Positions 1 through 5,277 of a stretch of 6,387 nt of DNA are shown here, piece after piece (within the stretch, counting starts at the first letter, position 1; each line of letters starts with the position of its first letter). This stretch comes from Sulfitobacter sp. (GTDB taxonomy: Bacteria > Pseudomonadota > Alphaproteobacteria > Rhodobacterales > Rhodobacteraceae), in assembly GCA_024636395.1 (NCBI GenBank), contig JAGXHD010000148.1, positions 1 to 6,387 of the forward strand, in the 5' to 3' direction. Position numbers and translations under genes: made by a program. Under the pieces are notes generated by a model, which saw only the letters and a program-made list of their open reading frames with translations, had not been told where the DNA came from and did no database searches.

Positions 1-19
1 AGATGTGTATAAGAGACAG
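1..19 (+). other. Tn5/Nextera mosaic-end adapter (artefact)
   Basis: These 19 bases are AGATGTGTATAAGAGACAG, an exact match to the transposase mosaic end used in Nextera libraries. They are library sequence, not genome. An ATG inside the adapter (position 3) happens to be in frame with the first gene, so an automatic caller would give that gene a false N-terminus reading MCIRDR. The partner adapter is at the other end of the window in opposite orientation. Confidence 0.97.
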
Positions 20-734
20 GCTCGGCGCACTGCCCGAAGGCGAACCTTTCGTCTTTTTCGACACCGACACGCTCATCACCGGGGATCTGGGGGCGGTCCC
101 GTTCGATTTCTACCGTCCCAGCGCGTCGCTGCGCCGCGAAGGGACTTGGCCAGAGCCGCAGCTCTACGGACCTGACTACAGCGGCCTGTGGAAATCGCTC
201 TACGATAAATTCGGACTGGACTTTGAAAGCTCGCTCGATCTGTCACAGCCCGATGAGTACTGGCGCCGCTATCTCTATTTCAACGCGGGATATTTCTTTT
301 ACAGCTGCCCCCGCGTGTTCGGGGCCAGGTTTCTCGAATATGCGCTGGCGATCCGCGACGCGCCCCCGGTGGCGCTCTGCGCCCAGAGCTTTGATCCCTG
401 GCTCGATCAGATTGCCTTGCCGCTGGTCATCCACGCCCTTGGCGGTGGGCGCGACACGCTGCCCGAAGGGCTTCTGGACGGCACAGTGAGCTGCCACTAC
501 CGCCTGCTGCCGCTTCTCTACGCCCGCGAAAACGATCATGCGGTGGCCGTGCTCGAGCATGTGAGCGCCCCCAACAAGATCAAGAAAGTGCTCAAGACAT
601 ACGATCCGATCAAGCGGATGATCTATCAGGGCCGCGGCGCCAAGGCCCGCGCGCTTTTTGACCGCGAAAACCTGCCCCGCAAGGAGCAGGCCATCCGCAA
701 CCGGCTCAAATCGAATGGCTACTGGATGCGCTAG
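20..734 (+). CDS. Putative GT-A-fold (GT8-like) glycosyltransferase, 5' truncated
   Basis: This is the 3' part of a gene; the first complete genomic codon is CTC at 21 and the stop is TAG at 732-734, giving about 237 genuine residues. The protein probably transfers a sugar from a nucleotide-sugar donor in the cytoplasm. Visible support: a hydrophobic strand followed by an Asp-Thr-Asp motif (bases 60-68, context VFFDTDTLI), which fits the metal-binding DxD of GT-A enzymes; a YFNAGYFF segment (FNAG at 279-290) matching the FNxG element of family GT8; and an Asp-Gln pair at 405-410 where GT8 proteins carry a conserved D-Q. The C-terminal 60 residues are basic (KIKKVLK, RNRLKSNGYWMR), possibly for membrane or polymer contact. 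No signal peptide can be judged because the N-terminus is missing. The acceptor and donor cannot be told from the sequence. The ATG at position 3 belongs to the adapter and is not a start. The family assignment is inference from motifs; the reading frame itself is secure. Confidence 0.72.
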
Positions 735-778
735 GCAGCTGAGACCGGGTCCCGCATCCGCCCTGGCCCGAAACCCCT

Positions 779-815
779 GTTCCATCATCGGCCCGCGCCA
801 TGGAACGCCCGTTCC
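779..815. promoter_or_regulatory. Overlapping inverted repeats upstream of metY (possible operator or alternative hairpins)
   Basis: Three copies of one 5-base half-site lie here: GTTCC at 779-783, GGAAC at 802-806 and GTTCC at 811-815. The first two extend to perfect 7-base arms (GTTCCAT 779-785, ATGGAAC 800-806) around a 14-base loop. The second and third form a tight dyad, GGAACG-CC-CGTTCC (802-815). The two pairings share the middle copy, so only one can form at a time. The site is 75-111 bases before the metY start and 45 bases after the glycosyltransferase stop. It could be an operator, part of a leader switch, or a weak terminator for the upstream gene. No T-run follows. The spacing does not fit the alphaproteobacterial LexA box (GTTC-N7-GTTC). 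Function is unproven. Confidence 0.3.
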
Positions 816-875
816 TGTCGTGCGCGCCGCCCTTGTGGGGCAGGCCGCGATCCCGTAATCCTGCGTCTAAACACC

Positions 876-883
876 AAAGGGAG
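876..883 (+). promoter_or_regulatory. Ribosome binding site fixing the metY start
   Basis: AAAGGGAG ends six bases before the ATG at 890, which is good Shine-Dalgarno placement. It decides between this ATG and an in-frame ATG at 800, which has no purine-rich element before it and would add 30 low-conservation residues ahead of the family's normal N-terminus. Confidence 0.75.
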
Positions 884-889
884 AGACCT

Positions 890-2170
890 ATGACACACGG
901 CTTCGACACACTACAGATCCATGCAGGCGCCCGCCCCGACCCCGCAACCGGTGCGCGCCAAACCCCGATCTACCAGACTACAGGCTATGTCTTTCGCGAT
1001 GCGGATCACGCTGCGGCGCTGTTCAATCTGCAAGAAGTCGGCTTTATCTATTCGCGCCTGACCAACCCCACAGTAGCCGTCCTGCAAGAACGGATCGCCA
1101 CTCTTGAGGGCGGTGTCGGGGCAGTGTGCTGCTCCTCAGGCCACGCGGCGCAGATCATGGCGCTGTTCCCGCTGATGTCACCGGGCAAGAATGTCGTCGC
1201 CTCCACCCGTCTTTATGGTGGTACGGTCACGCAATTCTCCCACACGATCAAGCGCTTCGGTTGGGAAGTCAAATTCGTCGACTTCGACGATCTGGACGCC
1301 GTAAAAGCCGCGATCGACGACAATACACGCGCCGTGTTTGGCGAGGCCATCGCCAATCCCGGCGGCTACATCATGGACGTGCGCGCCATCGCAGACATCG
1401 CGGATGCAGCACAATTACCCCTGATCATCGACAACACGACAGCGACGCCCTATCTGTGCCGCCCGATCGAGCACGGCGCGACACTGGTGGTACATTCGAC
1501 CACCAAATACCTCACCGGCAACGGCACCGTCACCGGCGGCTGCATCGTGGATTCGGGCAAGTTCGACTGGTCCGCGACCGACAAGTTCCCGTCGCTGAGC
1601 GCGCCCGAACCCGCCTATCACGGTCTCAAATTCCACGAGACCTTTGGCAATCTGGCCTTCACCTTCTTCGGCATCGCCGTGGGTCTGCGCGATCTGGGCA
1701 TGACGATGAACCCGCAGGCGGCGCACTACACGCTGATGGGTACCGAAACGCTGAGCCTGCGGATGGACCGCCATGTCGCCAATGCCGAGAAGATCGCCCG
1801 CTGGCTCGAAGCGGATGAGCGCATTGACTACGTCACATACGCGGGTCTCGAATCCTCCCCCTATTACGAGCGCAGTAAGAAGGTCTGCCCCAAGGGCGCG
1901 GGCGGCCTTTTCACCTTCGCCGTCAAGGGCGGATACGATGCCTGCGTCAAGCTGGTGAACGCCCTCGAAGTGTTCAGCCATGTCGCCAACCTCGGCGACA
2001 CCCGCTCGCTCATCATCCACTCCGCCTCCACCACCCACCGCCAGCTGACGCCCGCGCAGCAGGATGCGGCGGGGGCAGGCGCCAGCGTAGTGCGCGTGTC
2101 CATCGGCACGGAGGATGCGGATGATCTGATCGCCGATCTCGATCAGGCCCTTGCCACCGCGACGTCCTGA
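890..2170 (+). CDS. metY: O-acetylhomoserine aminocarboxypropyltransferase (sulfhydrylase)
   Basis: This 426-residue cytoplasmic PLP enzyme of the Cys/Met-metabolism family (fold type I) makes homocysteine from O-acetylhomoserine and sulfide in the direct-sulfhydrylation route to methionine; family members often also show cysteine synthase activity. The opening FDTLQIHAG followed by QTPIYQTTGYVF is the standard start of the family. Expected active-site residues are visible: Tyr54 and Arg56 of the YSR motif (PLP phosphate contact from the neighbouring subunit), Tyr109 in YGGT (stacks on PLP), Asp181 in IIDNT (PLP ring nitrogen) and Lys206 in HSTTKYLTG (Schiff base). The stretch IIHSASTTHRQL at about 375-386 is the substrate-carboxylate region. 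The length and the extra segment after Lys206 (about 220-260, GKFDWSATDKFPS onward) fit MetY better than the shorter O-succinylhomoserine enzyme MetZ (about 390 residues). The start is ATG 890 with a strong ribosome site. It lies 155 bases after the glycosyltransferase and has its own hairpin just past the stop, so it is probably a single-gene unit. Substrate choice (acetyl versus succinyl) is inferred. Confidence 0.93.
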   Translation: MTHGFDTLQIHAGARPDPATGARQTPIYQTTGYVFRDADHAAALFNLQEVGFIYSRLTNPTVAVLQERIATLEGGVGAVCCSSGHAAQIMALFPLMSPGKNVVASTRLYGGTVTQFSHTIKRFGWEVKFVDFDDLDAVKAAIDDNTRAVFGEAIANPGGYIMDVRAIADIADAAQLPLIIDNTTATPYLCRPIEHGATLVVHSTTKYLTGNGTVTGGCIVDSGKFDWSATDKFPSLSAPEPAYHGLKFHETFGNLAFTFFGIAVGLRDLGMTMNPQAAHYTLMGTETLSLRMDRHVANAEKIARWLEADERIDYVTYAGLESSPYYERSKKVCPKGAGGLFTFAVKGGYDACVKLVNALEVFSHVANLGDTRSLIIHSASTTHRQLTPAQQDAAGAGASVVRVSIGTEDADDLIADLDQALATATS

Positions 2171-2176
2171 AGCTTT

Positions 2177-2204
2177 GCGCCGCATCTCTTCGAAGGTGCG
2201 GCGC
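2177..2204 (+). terminator. GC-rich hairpin after metY
   Basis: Perfect 8-base arms GCGCCGCA (2177-2184) and TGCGGCGC (2197-2204) enclose a 12-base loop with TTCG at its centre; the stem can grow by three more pairs (one of them T-G), leaving a six-base loop. It starts six bases after the metY stop. Only CTCT follows in place of a real T-run, so intrinsic termination may be inefficient; it may instead stabilise the mRNA 3' end. Confidence 0.55.
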
Positions 2205-2326
2205 CTCTGCCGAAATCCGCCTGCTGTCCAGTGTGGCGGCAAGCTCCCTTTTCTTGCGCGATGACCTGCGTTAGTGTGCAAGTGTAAGACGATGTTGGTT
2301 AACCTGCCCCGTGATAAAGTCAGCCC
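2205..2326 (+). promoter_or_regulatory. Leader and likely promoter region of the 948-residue membrane protein gene
   Basis: This 122-base gap between the metY hairpin and the next start must hold the promoter if the hairpin terminates. No convincing sigma-70 pair is visible. TTGCGC at 2254-2259 resembles a -35 box, and TGTAAG at 2283-2288 matches four of six -10 positions, but the two are too far apart (23 bases) to work together. Two adjacent AGTGT octamers (2273-2280, 2281-2288) form a short direct repeat. A perfect 8-base palindrome GGTTAACC sits at 2297-2304, 22 bases before the ATG, a possible operator. The ribosome site is weak (AAAG at 2316-2319), suggesting modest translation. Confidence 0.28.
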
Positions 2327-5173
2327 ATGAAGCCTAATTTTGCACTGTCATTGTCCTTCGAGGGCATTAAACTGCTGCACCGTGCGGCAGGTGGCTGGCG
2401 TGAGGTCGGGGAGGTTTCGGTCAGCACCGATGATTTGGCCGAAGAACTCGCGATGCTGCGTAAAACCGCCAGCAGCCTAGAGCCCGGCGGCGTACGCACC
2501 AAGCTCGTCATTCCCGCCAGCCAGATCAAATACCTCACGATCGAGACGATGGGCCTGTCCGATGCGGCGCGCCGCAAAGAAGCCGAGACTGCGCTTGAAG
2601 GTGCGACGCCCTACGCAGTGTCGGAGCTTGCCTATGACATCTGCATGGACGGTGCTAAAACCCATGTTGCCGCCGTTGCACATGAGACATTGGCCGAAGC
2701 CGAGGCCTTTGCTACAGAGCACCGCTTTCATCCTGTAAGCTTCGTAGCCGTGCCCGGCGACGCACCCTATCTCGGGGAGCCATTTTTCGGTCCGACCAAG
2801 GAGGCCGAGAGCCTTCTCGACCCCGGTGAAAGTGTTGAGCCTGACGGGATCGCCGTGGTGGTCGTCGGTGCCGTACCACCGCAAGCGCGCAAGGAAACCG
2901 TATCCGAGCAGCCCGCCCCTGAAACGCCAGAAAGCCCCGTGCCAGCCATGACAGCGGCGACGGCGCGCCCCGCAGCGCAGGTGGAGCGGAACACTGAGGG
3001 CAATCCGGAAGCCGAGGCAAAGCCCGACGCCGCAGCGTCCCAGGCGGTCGAATTGGAGCCACAGCCCGCGTTGGATCTGGCGGCCCCAGCAGGCGATACC
3101 GCAAAGCTATCCGAGCGGGCTAAGGCTCCCAAGCAAGAGCCAAAGACAGAGGAGGCATCCTCTGCTGCAGATACAGCCACGCCTGCGGATGCCGAAACGA
3201 CGAAGGCGAGCTCTGACACCGCACCTCTACCCACCGTGGACAAGAGCGGATCTGCACAGGTCGCGCAACCAACAACCGACGAAACATCCGCCACTCCAGA
3301 GAATACAAGGGCTGCCCTGAGCGCCACTGCCGCCTCCAACGCACCTGCAACTGCACCTAAGGTCGTCCAGCCCACTAGGATCAATCACTCGCCTTCCATA
3401 GGATCGGCCACCATATCGCAGCCCGGTGCGGACAGCGCTGCAACGTCGTTTGCCAGCCGCCGCAACGCAGCTGTTGCGCCCCCACGGGCAAAAGCCGTGG
3501 GCGGTGTGCAGCGGATCGCGGTAAACACCCCCCGCCCCGACAGCAGTTCGCTGGACAAACCGGCGCCCGCCCCGCTGGCGGACCAGCCGCTCGCAGGAAC
3601 GGCGGGGGCGTCCGAAAAGCCCCGCGCGAAAAGTGGCTTTTTCAGCCGCCGCAAACCGCGCACCGGCGCTGCCGCACCAATCGCAGCCCCTTCCGTCGCC
3701 TTGCCCGCGACAGGCAGCGAAGAAGAGCGGATGACCGTATTCGGCGCCCGTGCCCAGCAGGTCGGTGGCAAGCCCCGGTTCCTGGGGCTGATCATGACGG
3801 TTGTTTTGCTGGTGTTTCTGGCCGGTGTCGCCGCCTGGGCGGCGGTGTTCCTTGATGAAGGGATCGCAGGCCTGATGAAAGACGATCGCGGGCGGGCCAC
3901 AGCCTCCGCGCCCGAAAACCAGATCGACCCTGAAATTATCCGTACCCCCGATGGCATAGACGCAAACACAGCACCGGAGGGCGACAGCGTGCAGATTGCC
4001 GCCCTTGATCCGGTTTTATCCGCCGAAGACACCGCAGTGCTGGACGCAATGCAGGAGCCGCGCGCCCAGCCCGAGGTGCCCGTGATCTCGGAAGCCGAGG
4101 CCGCCGCGCGCTATGCCGTGACAGGCATTTGGCCGCTCGCGCCCGAAACGCCACTTGCCGACCCCAGCACGCCCGTCGTGCCCGTTTACCGCAGCGGCAT
4201 CGACCCGGTGAGCACGGCCAGCGATGCGCTTGCCCTGCCCGCGCCAAACCAGTTCGAAACAGATGTGGAGCTTGCTGCCGTCGTCTCTCCACCCCCCTTC
4301 GGACAAACAACGCAGCGCGACGAAAGCGGTATGGTCGTGCCGACACCTGAAGGCGTCGTCACGCCGGAAGGATATACGCTTATTGCTGCCAGCCCGCCGC
4401 TGAAGCCGCCCGCAGCCCTCGACAGATCCGCTGCAGCTCCAGAGGTAGTGACGCCCCAAGCGGCAGCAGAGGCGACCTTGGTGGCGTTCAGACCCCAAAA
4501 TCGCCCCGTCGGGCTCGCGGAGCGGACCGAGCGCGCGCAGCTGGGTGGCGTGACATTTAACGAGCTTGCGGTATTCCGTCCGGCCTTGCGCCCCAGCTCG
4601 GTTCAGGAGCGCGCCCGACAGGCTGAAGAGGAAGCGCGGCAAGCAGAAGAAGCGCAGGAAGATGCAAACGCAGCAGCAGCGAGCACCGCTGCCGCAGCAG
4701 CAGCCGCCGCCTCCGCTCTCGTCGTGCCACAACCCGTCGTCGCCGCCTTGGCAGCCCCGGTGCTCGACAATGCGACGCGCCTTGCCATCGCACAATCAAG
4801 ACGTCCCGATACCCGTCCGCGCAACTTTGACCGTATCGTAAACCGTGCCCAGCGCGACGAGCCAGTTCAGGAAACCCGCGTTGCGGCAGCGGCGGCGTCA
4901 GTTACTCCGCGCACGGTCACGCCGAGTATTCCATCCAAAACCTCTGTGGCACAAAGTGCGACCGTGCCCAACGCGATCAATCTGCGTAAGATTAATCTGA
5001 TCGGTGTCTACGGCAAACCCGACAGCCGCCGCGCCCTGATTCGCCTCTCGAATGGCCGCTACCAGAAGGTACAGGTTGGTGACCGGGTCGACGGAGGCCG
5101 CGTCGCCGCGATCAGCAACTCCGAACTGCGGTACACGAAGGGCGGCCGTAACGTCGTTCTCCAGATGCCATAG
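2327..5173 (+). CDS. Single-pass membrane protein: GspL/PilM-like N-domain plus GspC/PilP-like C-domain
   Basis: I do not recognise a named gene; function is unassigned. The 948 residues divide as follows. Residues 1 to about 155 are folded: strands FALSLSF and TKLVIPASQIKYLTIE, then a basic helix leading into TPYAVSELAYDI and HVAAVAHETLAEAEAFA, the order seen in the GspL/PilM actin-like cytoplasmic domain. Residues about 186-436 are an Ala/Pro/Glu/Thr linker, probably disordered. A basic patch (SRRKPR, 440-445) precedes one hydrophobic helix at 485-509, so the N-terminus should be cytoplasmic and 510-948 periplasmic. The periplasmic part holds a doubled TPEG (673-676, 679-682), two FRPxxRP units (721-727, 750-756), a heptad-like RQAEE segment (764-779) and an Ala run (782-797). 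Residues 884-948 resemble the beta-rich HR domain of GspC/PilP: INLIGVYG, ALIRLSNGRYQKVQVGD, GGRVAAI, then VVLQMP at the end. A role bridging the inner membrane to an outer-membrane partner is possible, but there is no secretin, pilin or ATPase gene nearby to support it. ATG 2327 is preferred because the first beta strand begins at once, although its ribosome site is weak. The frame is open throughout. Domain calls are by eye. Confidence 0.8.
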   Translation: MKPNFALSLSFEGIKLLHRAAGGWREVGEVSVSTDDLAEELAMLRKTASSLEPGGVRTKLVIPASQIKYLTIETMGLSDAARRKEAETALEGATPYAVSELAYDICMDGAKTHVAAVAHETLAEAEAFATEHRFHPVSFVAVPGDAPYLGEPFFGPTKEAESLLDPGESVEPDGIAVVVVGAVPPQARKETVSEQPAPETPESPVPAMTAATARPAAQVERNTEGNPEAEAKPDAAASQAVELEPQPALDLAAPAGDTAKLSERAKAPKQEPKTEEASSAADTATPADAETTKASSDTAPLPTVDKSGSAQVAQPTTDETSATPENTRAALSATAASNAPATAPKVVQPTRINHSPSIGSATISQPGADSAATSFASRRNAAVAPPRAKAVGGVQRIAVNTPRPDSSSLDKPAPAPLADQPLAGTAGASEKPRAKSGFFSRRKPRTGAAAPIAAPSVALPATGSEEERMTVFGARAQQVGGKPRFLGLIMTVVLLVFLAGVAAWAAVFLDEGIAGLMKDDRGRATASAPENQIDPEIIRTPDGIDANTAPEGDSVQIAALDPVLSAEDTAVLDAMQEPRAQPEVPVISEAEAAARYAVTGIWPLAPETPLADPSTPVVPVYRSGIDPVSTASDALALPAPNQFETDVELAAVVSPPPFGQTTQRDESGMVVPTPEGVVTPEGYTLIAASPPLKPPAALDRSAAAPEVVTPQAAAEATLVAFRPQNRPVGLAERTERAQLGGVTFNELAVFRPALRPSSVQERARQAEEEARQAEEAQEDANAAAASTAAAAAAAASALVVPQPVVAALAAPVLDNATRLAIAQSRRPDTRPRNFDRIVNRAQRDEPVQETRVAAAAASVTPRTVTPSIPSKTSVAQSATVPNAINLRKINLIGVYGKPDSRRALIRLSNGRYQKVQVGDRVDGGRVAAISNSELRYTKGGRNVVLQMP
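4478..4624 (+). repeat. Imperfect protein repeat FRPxxRP-x3-xER within the membrane protein
   Basis: Residues 718-737 and 747-766 align without gaps: LVAFRP..RP....ER....A against LAVFRP..RP....ER....A. Shared positions include Leu718/747, Phe721/750, Arg722/751, Pro723/752, Arg726/755, Pro727/756, Glu732/761 and Arg733/762; the repeat distance is 29 residues. The codons differ between copies, so this is an old or selected protein repeat and not a recent DNA duplication. It lies in the periplasmic linker. Confidence 0.6.
4670..4717 (+). repeat. GCN-rich low-complexity tract encoding poly-alanine
   Basis: Sixteen codons give four Ala, Ser, Thr, eight Ala, Ser, Ala (residues 782-797). GCA, GCC and GCT codons are mixed, with short runs such as GCAGCAGCAGC at both ends. 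It directly follows the heptad-like RQAEEEARQAEEA segment and probably continues as helix. Such tracts can change length by slippage. Confidence 0.6.
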
Positions 5174-5219
5174 CGTAGCACGTCGGGAGGGGCAGCGATC
5201 CCTAACCCGGCAAAACAAA

Positions 5220-5244
5220 ATGCGCGGAAAACCCTCCCGCGCAT
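5220..5244. terminator. Bidirectional intrinsic terminator between the membrane protein gene and hppD
   Basis: Perfect 8-base arms ATGCGCGG (5220-5227) and CCGCGCAT (5237-5244) enclose a nine-base loop. On the + strand the stem is followed by CTTTCTCT; on the - strand it is followed by TTTGTTTTG (complement of 5211-5219), the stronger T-run. It lies 46 bases past the + strand stop and 33 bases past the hppD stop, so one element can end both converging transcripts, with better efficiency predicted for hppD. Confidence 0.82.
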
Positions 5245-5277
5245 CTTTCTCTGATCCGACTTCGATGGGATGTCCGG

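Noticed and set aside
3..20. ATG start for the first gene giving an N-terminus MCIRDR
   Set aside because: These codons lie in the Nextera mosaic-end adapter; the real gene begins upstream of the window.
779..815. LexA (SOS) box
   Set aside because: The alphaproteobacterial box is GTTC-N7-GTTC as a direct repeat; none of the half-sites here has that spacing.
833..861. metY promoter TTGTGG with TAATCC 17 bases downstream
   Set aside because: The spacing is right but the -10 matches the consensus at only two of six positions; too weak to list.
800..889. 30-residue N-terminal extension of metY from the in-frame ATG at 800
   Set aside because: No ribosome site before 800, the extension lacks family-like sequence, and ATG 890 has a good Shine-Dalgarno and gives the normal family length.
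735..889. SAM-type riboswitch upstream of metY
   Set aside because: SAM riboswitches are common before methionine genes in this group, but I could not find the conserved cores of SAM-II or SAM/SAH motifs here.
1415..2281. 288-codon open frame on the - strand over metY
   Set aside because: Shadow of a GC-rich gene: it is antisense to a secure PLP enzyme, has no recognisable domain, and reads as Arg/Gly-rich filler.
2767..3384. 205-codon open frame on the - strand
   Set aside because: Antisense to the low-complexity linker of the membrane protein gene; its Ala/Ser/Gly content mirrors the repetitive sense strand.
4016..4795. 259-codon open frame on the - strand with Cys/Gly-rich sequence
   Set aside because: Its runs of Cys and Gly are the complement of GCN and GCA-rich linker codons; no family resemblance.
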